From the NCBI GenBank assembly GCA_020630435.1, contig JAHDBJ010000014.1:62001-126000 (forward strand): 64,000 bases of DNA, read 5' to 3'. Every line of letters starts with the position of its first letter. Position 1 is the stretch's first letter. Positions 9,663 to 16,796 of the stretch are shown piece after piece. The position numbers and the translations under genes are program-made. Source of the stretch: Saprospiraceae bacterium. Its GTDB lineage: Bacteria; Bacteroidota; Bacteroidia; Chitinophagales; Saprospiraceae. The notes below the pieces were generated by a model that was not told the origin of the DNA, ran no database searches, and worked only from the letters and a program-made list of their open reading frames with translations.

Positions 9663-9734
9663 TAGTAGAAAACGAATAGCAGCGTTTAATTTTTTCTTTT
9701 TTTACCTGAACTTTTTCGTTCCAAAGATAGTTAC

Positions 9735-9742
9735 TACCTTTG
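9735..9742 (+). promoter_or_regulatory. -7 box of the ssrA promoter
   Basis: TACCTTTG matches the Bacteroidota sigma-A -7 consensus TAnnTTTG exactly and lies 20 bases before the mature tmRNA 5' end at 9763. That leaves a short leader for RNase P to remove. The -33 element is not clear. Confidence 0.7.
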
Positions 9743-9762
9743 AACATTTACGACATCTCAAA

Positions 9763-10141
9763 GGGGGTGTACTGGAATCGACAGGAGAGATTCTTGACGT
9801 AGTATAAGCATGTCGGAGAATGATAGTTTACTCCGTTAATAAATGACTACCAAAACAATTTAATTGGCGAACCACGTTTTGCCATGGCTGCCTAATTCAA
9901 GGAATTAGAAGCCTTTGTGTCGTGCGCTTGATGCCTGATACACAGCGTGCCACACATCAAACAAACCCTCAGGCTAGTTGTATAGACCTTTCCTGACTAT
10001 ACAGCGAAACTTTAAGGAATACGGTAGTAGATCGATTGGTCTTTTGTTCTGCCCACTACCCGACAATCTAACAGGAGACTAAGCATGTAGAAGGCTCTTC
10101 AAAGCTTTGACTGGACGAGGGTTCGACTCCCTCCACCTCCA
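9763..10141 (+). ncRNA. ssrA: tmRNA (one-piece), tag GEPRFAMAA
   Basis: tmRNA rescues stalled ribosomes together with SmpB, whose gene lies at 51802. The acceptor stem pairs GGGGGTG (9763-9769) with CACCTCC (10134-10140), with one G-T pair. The TACTGGAATCGACAGG 5' domain and the T-arm GAGGGTTCGACTCCC are both present. CCA is not encoded after the discriminator A at 10141. The resume frame reads GEPRFAMAA from GGC at 9866 to the TAA at 9893-9895. It has the shape of Bacteroidota tags, which start GE and end in A(L/M)AA. Pseudoknots fill the rest but I did not fold them. Confidence 0.95.
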
Positions 10142-10223
10142 CTTCGTGAGACTATGAGACATTTCTAATATTGTTTCATAGTCTCTTCTTTTTGAGGAGA
10201 TTGCAGCGATTACACCATTAAGT
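10138..10223 (+). repeat. 86-bp direct repeat, copy A (candidate attachment site)
   Basis: This segment starts in the last four bases of ssrA, covers its terminator and continues into the recombinase C-terminal coding sequence. A second copy lies at 16614-16699 in the same orientation. By eye the two differ at 8 of 86 positions. The pair brackets the 6.5-kb island and is the best candidate for left and right junctions of an element integrated at the 3' end of ssrA. Confidence 0.7.
10148..10192 (+). terminator. Intrinsic terminator of ssrA
   Basis: GAGACTATGA at 10148-10157 pairs with TCATAGTCTC at 10176-10185, extendable by three further pairs, and is followed by TTCTTTTT. It sits just after the tmRNA 3' end. 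The same DNA, read on the minus strand, encodes the C terminus of the recombinase remnant. Confidence 0.8.
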
Positions 10224-10784
10224 AAAGGTGTTCGACAAGTCTGAGTTTCTTGGTCTATATAAAAACCTAATGGAAAGATAGCTTTTAGCAATTTTGATTT
10301 AATTTCAGAACTGCTTTTTTTATATAATTCATCCAAATTTAAAAGAAAATCCATTACTTGATTGATAATAACACCTTGATTATCAATTGTTCTTCGTAGT
10401 TCTAATAACTTTCCCTTTTTTTCACTAATCCTCTTATTTACAGCGTTAGACATTCTATTGAAATCTTTCAGGCTCAAATCCTCCAAAAGTAAATTACCGA
10501 AATCATTATCCAACAACTCGCTCAACAAGTCAATGCCCTTATCTTCCAAACCATCGCTCAACACACTATGCAGAATTTGGTGATGGGAATGAGGGGTTTT
10601 TAGTATATTAACTATGTCACATTTTTAAATTCTGTTATTTTTTTTACTTTGAAAATTACTTGTAATTGTCAATATAAAAAGAAACTTCTTGTTTTTCTTC
10701 CCCCTAATTTTTCCAAATTGATTTTTTGCTAGTGCTTTTGTGTAAATAATGAAAGCTAGACTTATTATTTAAAATTTTAATGTT

Positions 10785-12629
10785 ATGAGAAGAGAAATTA
10801 TTACTGCTATTGCTTTTATTTTATACTTTACTAATATCGCATTTTCAGCAGATTATATCCTTAACAGTACTGCCAATGGCTCTACTGTTAATACTTGTTC
10901 AGGGAATTTCTACGATTCAGGTGGATCTTCAAGTAATTATACCAACAATCAAAATTATACAATGACTTTTTGTGCTGATAATGGTGGAGAAATTATCTTT
11001 AACTTCTCTGGTTTCAGAATAGAAAGTGGATATGATTATTTATATGTCTATGATGGAACGAGTGATTCATCTCCTGCCGTATCTGGAAGTCCTTTTACAG
11101 GACAACAACTTCTTGGTAGTACAATACAATCTACAAATGGATGTTTAACCTTTAAGATTATCACAGATTATAGTACTACTCGTTCAGGATGGGCAGCAGC
11201 AATTTCCTGTACCTCTCCGCCAATACCTGGTACAACATCATTTTTATGGTATGATGGCTCAAGTGGTCAAGTATGGAACGCCACAGATACTGAAAAATCA
11301 TATAAGTTACCTTTTTCTGATGGAGCTACAACTCAAGAACTTGGAGTTACTATGAAAATAATTGATACAGATAATAGAAATGGTGATCCTGATTTACATG
11401 ATACTCATCCTTTTGATACTGGTTCAGGCTGTTTACCCTATCCAGGGTCTACGGGTGACACTGTATCTGGGGATGGTTCTATTACTGACCCTTGGGATTC
11501 TGATTGTGATCCTCTATTTACAGAAACGGACGGTGGATATGGACTAAGTTACCTTACTTTTGGTATAAAAACGGAAGATCACTTAGAAGAGGTTACGATT
11601 GAATATACTTTTTCAAGACCTGTTTTCTTAGAAAATTATACTGTTTCAGATATTGATTATACAGGTTTACGCTATGATCTTGCCACCTTGGACGCTTATG
11701 AACGACCAGGAAATTCTTTCCAAGATGAAGTTGTTTTTTCTGCTTCTGGTTTATCTGGTAATGTTCCAATTACCTTCAAGCAAATTGGAAGTGGTCTTAC
11801 TCAAAATGGACAGTCTATTATTTCTGATTATGATATTAATTTAAATGGAAACCTGTCACCTGATAATTTAGCTGGAACGGTTCAAGTTTCAACAAACTCT
11901 CCTATAACAAAACTATCAATTACATACAAAAATGGTATAGATGATGCAAATGCCGAGCAAAATAATGCTAGCGATTATAATTGGTGGTCAGCATCTAATG
12001 GTGCAACGAATGGAGTATCAGATGATCAAGGAGTAAGAATTTCAGGGTTTAATGTAAGAGTTGATCTAACACTGCCTGTTGAATTAGAGAATTTTCACGC
12101 TATTCAAAAAAATTGCAAAAGCTTACTGCGATGGGAAACTGTCTCCGAGATTGATAATGATTATTTTTTAATTGAACACAGTATAGATGGTTCTAATTTT
12201 AGTAGTATAGGTAAAGTAGATGGAGCAGGTACAAGTACAAAAAGAAATTGGTATTCTTATATATTGGAGAATGAAAAGGAGTCTTGGGGCTATTATAGGT
12301 TAAAACAAGTAGACTACGATGGAGCTTTTGAATATTCTGAAGTCATAACCCTCTCGAATTGTAGAACCTATAAAGTTAATGTATTCCCTAATCCTGTAAT
12401 AGACAAACTAAACATCAAGTTAGCCCATTATGATGATTTAAGTGATACTTTTGTTAATATCCTAATTTACAATGCTCTTGGACACTTAGTCTTACAAGAA
12501 GTAAAAAACATTGCTGAGTTATCGGCCATAAATGTTGATAACCTAGTTGATGGTTTATACACTTTAGTTATAAATTCAGAAAGCAACAATAATATCATAA
12601 CACAAAAAATAGTAAAAAGAAATTTTTAG
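10785..12629 (+). CDS. Secreted CUB-domain protein with T9SS sorting domain
   Basis: A 614-residue exported protein. A signal peptide (about 1-22) is followed by a CUB domain (roughly 25-145) with the typical GGEIIFNFSGFRIE, YDYLYVYDG and GCLTFKI segments and paired cysteines. A middle region (150-430) is rich in Gly, Asp and Thr with no family I recognise. The C-terminal part (about 530-614) has the VFPNPVIDKLNI and NLVDGLYTLVI signatures of the type A T9SS cargo domain, which is removed or anchored at the cell surface. It is the only plus-strand gene of the island. Adhesion or extracellular binding is likely, but the target is unknown. Confidence 0.85.
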   Translation: MRREIITAIAFILYFTNIAFSADYILNSTANGSTVNTCSGNFYDSGGSSSNYTNNQNYTMTFCADNGGEIIFNFSGFRIESGYDYLYVYDGTSDSSPAVSGSPFTGQQLLGSTIQSTNGCLTFKIITDYSTTRSGWAAAISCTSPPIPGTTSFLWYDGSSGQVWNATDTEKSYKLPFSDGATTQELGVTMKIIDTDNRNGDPDLHDTHPFDTGSGCLPYPGSTGDTVSGDGSITDPWDSDCDPLFTETDGGYGLSYLTFGIKTEDHLEEVTIEYTFSRPVFLENYTVSDIDYTGLRYDLATLDAYERPGNSFQDEVVFSASGLSGNVPITFKQIGSGLTQNGQSIISDYDINLNGNLSPDNLAGTVQVSTNSPITKLSITYKNGIDDANAEQNNASDYNWWSASNGATNGVSDDQGVRISGFNVRVDLTLPVELENFHAIQKNCKSLLRWETVSEIDNDYFLIEHSIDGSNFSSIGKVDGAGTSTKRNWYSYILENEKESWGYYRLKQVDYDGAFEYSEVITLSNCRTYKVNVFPNPVIDKLNIKLAHYDDLSDTFVNILIYNALGHLVLQEVKNIAELSAINVDNLVDGLYTLVINSESNNNIITQKIVKRNF

Positions 12630-12662
12630 TTCAGATCTCCTCTTGCTCCCCTAAAAAATGGA

Positions 12663-12721
12663 GGTATTCACTACAGCTCAATTCCGTTTTAAAAAGGCGG
12701 AATTGGGCTGTAGTGAATACC
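12663..12721. repeat. Large near-perfect palindrome
   Basis: Two 24-base arms (12663-12686 and 12698-12721) are inverted copies with one mismatch, around an 11-base A/T-rich spacer. The left arm begins GGTATTCACTACAGC and the right arm ends GCTGTAGTGAATACC. There is no long T run after it, so a terminator is less likely than a relic of a mobile element or a junction. It lies between the CUB gene and an orphan coding fragment. Confidence 0.75.
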
Positions 12722-12724
12722 AAT

Positions 12725-12847
12725 AAACTGACCGATGGTTTTAAAAATGCACTTAAGGAAATGCCGACCCCTCAAGTGGATGTCAAGAAGATTACGAATG
12801 CTCAAAATGAGATTGAAGTGCTGAAGAATAATGCTCGGGGGAGGTAG
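12725..12847 (+). pseudogene. Orphan C-terminal coding fragment
   Basis: Directly after the palindrome a frame of 40 codons ends at TAG 12845-12847. It reads like the end of a real protein (KLTDGFKNALKEMPTPQVD, then a lysine/asparagine-rich helix). It has no start of its own; upstream the frame runs into the palindrome. I do not recognise the parent family. It suggests a rearrangement that joined the palindrome to the 3' end of a lost gene. Confidence 0.4.
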
Positions 12848-12869
12848 GGGACTTTTTCAGGTTTTTATG

Positions 12870-13838
12870 TTATTTGATAATTCCAAGATGCAAAATTCTC
12901 CCTCCAGCCTGATTTACAGGGTTAACACTTTTACCAATAACTATCCCTTTTTCAGGAGAAAAATACTCTTTTATAACATCCCCAAAAACATTTCTAATGG
13001 TTGCTATCTTTTCACCTTTTTTTACAACTTTAGTAACATCTGGATAAACTGTAAGTAAGCCTCCTGTATCTGTATAAATCCAATAGGACTTTTTACAAAG
13101 AATAGTATCATTAGGTGATTTTTCTTCAATTTTTGAATTTGTGATCTCCAAATATCCCAACAAATTGCGTATTCCTATAAGCCCATCATTTATCATCCCT
13201 TTTTGGAATAAGTTAGGATTTCCTATTTCAAGTGTTATAGCAGGAATATCAAGTTCATCGGCTGTGCCTCTTAATGTTCCATCACTTGGAGGATTATGCA
13301 CAATTATTTGAGCATTTTGCAAAAGTGCCATTTTACGTACAACTTCATCGCTCATATCTGCTCTTACATAGTATGAGTTTATTCTTCCATTACTTGCCGT
13401 GTGTAAATCTACTAAAAAGTTAAATTGTTTAATTATCTTATTGACCACACGCCAAGCATAGACTTCACTTGCTTTTCCATTCGGTTTACCAGGCATTATG
13501 TGGTTTAAATCTGTTCCGTCCAAAAATCGTCTTTTCTTTCTTAAAAATGAAGGCACATTTACTATTGGAATTCCTACAATTGTCCCTTTCAATTTTTTAA
13601 CATCAATTTCATTAAAAAATTTTTGAATCACAGGAATACCATTTAATTCATTTCCATGAACAGCAGCTGTAATTCCTAAAACTTTACCCTTCTTTTTTCC
13701 TTTAGCCACTATAATTGGTATATAAACAGGGACTCCCATTCCATCTTTCACAATTTCCAACCAGCATCTACTTATCTGTTTGCTCGGAATTTTTTTGAGA
13801 TTTAATCTTTTTATAATCTTTATAGGTTCTCTTTCCAT
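12870..13838 (-). CDS. Succinylglutamate desuccinylase/aspartoacylase-family deacylase
   Basis: A 322-residue M14-like zinc amidohydrolase of the AstE/ASPA family, which removes an acyl group from an N-acyl amino acid. The zinc ligands are visible as His and Glu in AAVHGNELNG (near residue 60) and His in the FLVDLHTA segment. A catalytic glutamate is plausible in PAITLEIGNP. The C-terminal beta domain (TGGLLTVYPDVTKVVKKGE) has the lipoyl-like fold usual for this family. It is the last gene of the three-gene operon, starting 9 bases after the GshB-like gene. The substrate is unknown. Pairing with a RimK/GshB-type ligase suggests trimming or recycling of a ligated amino-acid conjugate. Confidence 0.85.
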   Translation of the reverse strand: MEREPIKIIKRLNLKKIPSKQISRCWLEIVKDGMGVPVYIPIIVAKGKKKGKVLGITAAVHGNELNGIPVIQKFFNEIDVKKLKGTIVGIPIVNVPSFLRKKRRFLDGTDLNHIMPGKPNGKASEVYAWRVVNKIIKQFNFLVDLHTASNGRINSYYVRADMSDEVVRKMALLQNAQIIVHNPPSDGTLRGTADELDIPAITLEIGNPNLFQKGMINDGLIGIRNLLGYLEITNSKIEEKSPNDTILCKKSYWIYTDTGGLLTVYPDVTKVVKKGEKIATIRNVFGDVIKEYFSPEKGIVIGKSVNPVNQAGGRILHLGIIK

Positions 13839-13847
13839 TTTAATACA

Positions 13848-14855
13848 TTATTGAAGTTTAGAATGTTTTAAAAAATACCTCCATATTAAATCAATAGCTT
13901 CTTCTACTAAAGGCAATTTTTTTAAACTTGCTATTTGGGGTAGTCCTCCTACACTGGTAGTATTGATTTCTGACAAAACCCTTTCTCCTTTATCTCCAAC
14001 CAATGTATCTACACCATACATTGCAATACCCATTTTTCCTAAAATAGGGTTAATTTGTTCAATCATTTGATATTCATTTTTCTCAACTTTTGTGATATGT
14101 GAAGTCCCTCCCATTGCTACATTACAAACCCAAGAATTTTTAGGAGGCAATCTTAAAGATGCTCCTAATACTTTTCCATTTACTACTACAATTCTCTTAT
14201 CACCTTCAGCTACATTTTTTAAGTATTTCACTCCTAGTAGTGGTAAATCTTTAATTTCCAGCCTACTTATATAATTTCTAAAACTCAATTGATCATTTCC
14301 TATTAAAACTTCGTCATTCTCTATTTTAACAATACCTCTTCCTCCATATCCCTTCAAAGGCTTTAGAACTATAGGAAACTTTTTTTTAAATGTTATAATA
14401 TCCTCTTTTGATAGACAAATTTTCATTGGAGGACAAAATTTTTCAAAATTCATTAAAAATGCTTTACTCCCAGTTTCATAAATCCCCTTAGGATTGTTAA
14501 TAATGATAGTTTCTTTAAAAGTATTTTCTATAAAATACAAAAAAGATTTACTCAAAGGAGGAGGCAATCTAAGCCAAATTAGGTCATAATTGGAGTATGA
14601 TGCTTCCTTAAGATTTTTAGTTAAATAATATCCATTTTTAGTAAATTGAAAATCCTCCTTCACTTGATTCACAAATAACTTAGATAATGGCTTTTTATTA
14701 AAGAAACTTATATTCTCTTTATTTCCTCTTGAGGCTATATCTATTTTTTGGGTCAATGAATGACCTAACATTACTCTCATAAAAGGATATAATGAATTTT
14801 CTTCGCTATGGTTTGTATGATCTGTTAGCACTAAAACATTATACTTTTTTTTCAT
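13848..14855 (-). CDS. GshB/RimK-like ATP-grasp ligase
   Basis: A 335-residue protein with a glutathione-synthetase-type ATP-grasp fold. The ATP-binding lysine and glycine-rich loop are in PIVLKPLKGYGGRGIVKIE (about residues 165-183). The segment EGDKRIVVVNGKVLGASLR follows, and the metal-binding end LSEINTTSVGGLPQI has the Glu-x-Asn pair. Such enzymes join a carboxylate to an amine through an acyl phosphate. I chose the ATG at 14855; a TTG one codon upstream is also possible. Its start overlaps the previous gene's stop by one base (TGATG), which indicates translational coupling. GshB itself is not implied: no gshA is nearby, and sequence alone cannot give the substrate. Confidence 0.8.
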   Translation of the reverse strand: MKKKYNVLVLTDHTNHSEENSLYPFMRVMLGHSLTQKIDIASRGNKENISFFNKKPLSKLFVNQVKEDFQFTKNGYYLTKNLKEASYSNYDLIWLRLPPPLSKSFLYFIENTFKETIIINNPKGIYETGSKAFLMNFEKFCPPMKICLSKEDIITFKKKFPIVLKPLKGYGGRGIVKIENDEVLIGNDQLSFRNYISRLEIKDLPLLGVKYLKNVAEGDKRIVVVNGKVLGASLRLPPKNSWVCNVAMGGTSHITKVEKNEYQMIEQINPILGKMGIAMYGVDTLVGDKGERVLSEINTTSVGGLPQIASLKKLPLVEEAIDLIWRYFLKHSKLQ

Positions 14856-16294
14856 CAACTCAGCTTTATTTCATCTAATAGGTTCTTATCATTATTTAGG
14901 CTCTTAAAGAGCCGCATTCTAAATTTACCTTGAGTATTCATCAACATCTTAGCCATTTTATCGATAGCAACCATAGATAACACTGTTTGAATATATGCTT
15001 CGATTAAATCGTCTAATCCAACTCCAAGTTTATTAAAATCTCTTCTATCCATTAATACCAATCTATTCGTATCACTTCCCCATGTCCCATCACTATTTTT
15101 ATAGGACAAATTGGTACCTAGCATACCCCAACTATCTGTTCCATTTTCTATATTATCAACTAATGGCTTTTTAGCTCTACGAGCATAAGTACATAATGGC
15201 TTTATCCCAGCTTCTGTTGCGCTGACCATCATTCGGATGTCTGCAACAAAGGTTTGATTCTTTTGATTAGGGATAGTGCCGACATGATATAATTTCCCAG
15301 AGGAAGTAATACTACTCCAATTGGAATTCCCTATTAAACTTTGAACAATAAATAAATCGTATTCAAATTCTAATTCCATAAATTTATTCAGTTCATCTTC
15401 TGTAACGATAGTATAAACCCCCTGCCCCGCATTACTGTAAGGCACTTTTATTACAGCATGACCGCCCATTTTTTTTACCCAAATAGGCACTTCATTTTTT
15501 CGAACATCCCATATAGTTTCAGGTACATTTATTTTTAAACCGTATTCTTGTATTTCAGAATTAAATATATCATATGCCTTTGCTGCCACCATTTTGTTTC
15601 TACCTCCTGCTAAACATGCTATAACAGGGTTTAATATTTTAGTTTTTGAATAGAGAGGCAAGCGATTCCAAGGCTTTTGGGTAAGATAACGAAAGGCAGC
15701 TCGTATTGGAATTAGTTGTTCTTGTTCATCCCTAATATACATAATACCATCCTTAAAAAGAACTCTAGGGTTTGGATCATCTTTATAAAAATCGATATAA
15801 TACACAGGCTCTTTCATAACATCTGCAATTACCTTTGCATATCCAGATGCCTCCATTGGGTTTTTGTCATAAATTACTGCTAGTCCACCTTTTATTTTAT
15901 TTCTAAGATTTTTTAGATAGGGTTTAAAAGTTCGTTCAATCATTAGTTTATAACTTCCCTGTTCTTGATTATCATCAATTAAGGGCATAGATTTTTGTCC
16001 AGAAGGACAGGAGTTATTTTCTATGACAACCATCTGCCTCTTTCCTCCAGCTGAGGTGACATTCAGTAAGTCAGCTCCTGCCCATAGAAAATATTTGGAT
16101 TTATAGTTTAATATCTCACGTAATTTACCTTTATCAACTTTAGGGTGCATATGACAATACCGAGTGATAAGTCTTTCTTTGTCTAAGTTTAAAAAGAAGT
16201 TAATCATTGGATGAATTGTAGCATTTAAAGCTTTTGGATACCAGTGATTATGAGCTTCAAACTCATTAGGGTTAATGATTCTTAGATTACTCAA
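14855..16294 (-). CDS. ATP-grasp-like protein, first gene of the operon
   Basis: A 479-residue soluble protein. The C-terminal two thirds look like an ATP-grasp: AVIKVPYSNAGQGVYTIV (near residue 285-300) resembles the ATP-binding lysine and glycine loop, and DLFIVQSLIG resembles the following hinge. The N-terminal part (IENNSCPSGQKSMPLID) is conserved-looking but I cannot name its family, and I do not see a clear Glu-x-Asn metal site. The apparent start is TTG at 16292-16294, with no in-frame ATG until residue 30. It is the promoter-proximal gene of the operon and is coupled to the GshB-like gene. I infer a second ligase acting in the same short pathway. Confidence 0.65.
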   Translation of the reverse strand: MSNLRIINPNEFEAHNHWYPKALNATIHPMINFFLNLDKERLITRYCHMHPKVDKGKLREILNYKSKYFLWAGADLLNVTSAGGKRQMVVIENNSCPSGQKSMPLIDDNQEQGSYKLMIERTFKPYLKNLRNKIKGGLAVIYDKNPMEASGYAKVIADVMKEPVYYIDFYKDDPNPRVLFKDGIMYIRDEQEQLIPIRAAFRYLTQKPWNRLPLYSKTKILNPVIACLAGGRNKMVAAKAYDIFNSEIQEYGLKINVPETIWDVRKNEVPIWVKKMGGHAVIKVPYSNAGQGVYTIVTEDELNKFMELEFEYDLFIVQSLIGNSNWSSITSSGKLYHVGTIPNQKNQTFVADIRMMVSATEAGIKPLCTYARRAKKPLVDNIENGTDSWGMLGTNLSYKNSDGTWGSDTNRLVLMDRRDFNKLGVGLDDLIEAYIQTVLSMVAIDKMAKMLMNTQGKFRMRLFKSLNNDKNLLDEIKLS

Positions 16295-16491
16295 TTCTAT
16301 TCTTGTTTCGTAAAAAATATAATTTTTAAATTACTTATTCAAAGCTAGTCTTTATGGTTAAAAGTATTTATTTTTTCATGGATTTTTTAATGAAAAATTT
16401 AGACAGTAGAGAAAAAAAACTGTCCAAAAAGTTCGGACAGATATTGCACTTAGGGGGAGCAAAGGTGAGAAAGTCCTTGTAATATTACTGT

Positions 16492-16625
16492 ATGGCAAAA
16501 AAAAAGGCGACAGCAGGTATTAATTCTAAATTTAGAAAAGATACCGCAAGTATTTAGACCATATTGATGCGTATATGCTGCGTCCGATGAGGATTGATTT
16601 TTATCACCTTTTGTCCATTTCGTGA
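16492..16625 (+). pseudogene. Small gene remnant with frameshift
   Basis: An ATG at 16492 opens MAKKKATAGINSKFRKDTAS and then hits a TAG. A one-base shift continues as YLDHIDAYMLRPMRIDFYH and ends at TGA 16623-16625. Both halves look protein-like, which suggests one short gene broken by a frameshift. I do not recognise it. Confidence 0.3.
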
Positions 16626-16699
16626 GCCTATGAGGCATTTCTAATATTGTTTCATAGTCTCTTTTTTTTGAGGAAATTGCAGCAATTATACCCTTAAGT
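16614..16699 (+). repeat. 86-bp direct repeat, copy B (candidate attachment site)
   Basis: Second copy of the repeat at 10138-10223, beginning at TCCATTTCGTGAG. The hairpin that terminates ssrA in copy A is present here with one stem mismatch. The minus strand again encodes the recombinase C-terminal peptide. It marks the distal end of the island, about 100 bases before hsdM. Confidence 0.7.
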
Positions 16700-16796
16700 T
16701 TTTTATTCCCAAATATCAAAAAACGCACATATAATTTTCAGGTTATAAATGGGTTTTGTAGTTTTAGGGGTTTACTACTTTTAACAAAACTACCCA

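Larger units (their letters stand above)
10079..10625 (-). pseudogene. Truncated serine-recombinase C-terminal fragment
   Basis: The minus-strand frame (GTG at 10564, frame open to about 10625, stop at 10079) encodes about 161 residues. They resemble only the C-terminal coiled-coil part of large serine recombinases (LDELYKKSSSEIKSKLL, FPLGFYIDQET, NGVIAAISSKRRDYE). The N-terminal catalytic domain and zinc region are absent. The last 25 residues run into the ssrA 3' end and give the familiar WRESNPRP read-through of a T-arm. This is what is left of the integrase of an element inserted at ssrA, and it is not expected to be functional. Confidence 0.7.
16295..16796. other. Island right boundary: gene remnants and repeat, no intact gene
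   Basis: This 500-base stretch holds no intact gene. It includes a small hairpin (GACAGT/ACTGTC, about 16402-16428), the frameshifted small-gene remnant at 16492-16625, and repeat copy B at 16614-16699. The minus-strand open frame at 16450-16728 is a chimera. Its N-terminal part contains IIAAISSKKRDYETILEM, copying the recombinase C terminus of copy A; the rest is the reverse of the remnant. The hsdM upstream region follows. Confidence 0.6.

Noticed and set aside
9619-9807. Plus-strand open frame between the DUF4249 gene and ssrA
   Set aside because: It starts inside the DUF4249 gene in another frame and ends inside the tmRNA, with composition unlike a protein.
10131-10141. A tRNA gene at the T-arm-like GGTTCGACTCCC sequence
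   Set aside because: It is the tRNA-like 3' domain of the tmRNA; there is no anticodon arm.
16450-16728. Minus-strand open frame resembling the recombinase C terminus as a separate gene
   Set aside because: Only about 25 codons match; they come from repeat copy B, and the rest is the reverse of another remnant. I treat it as a boundary chimera.
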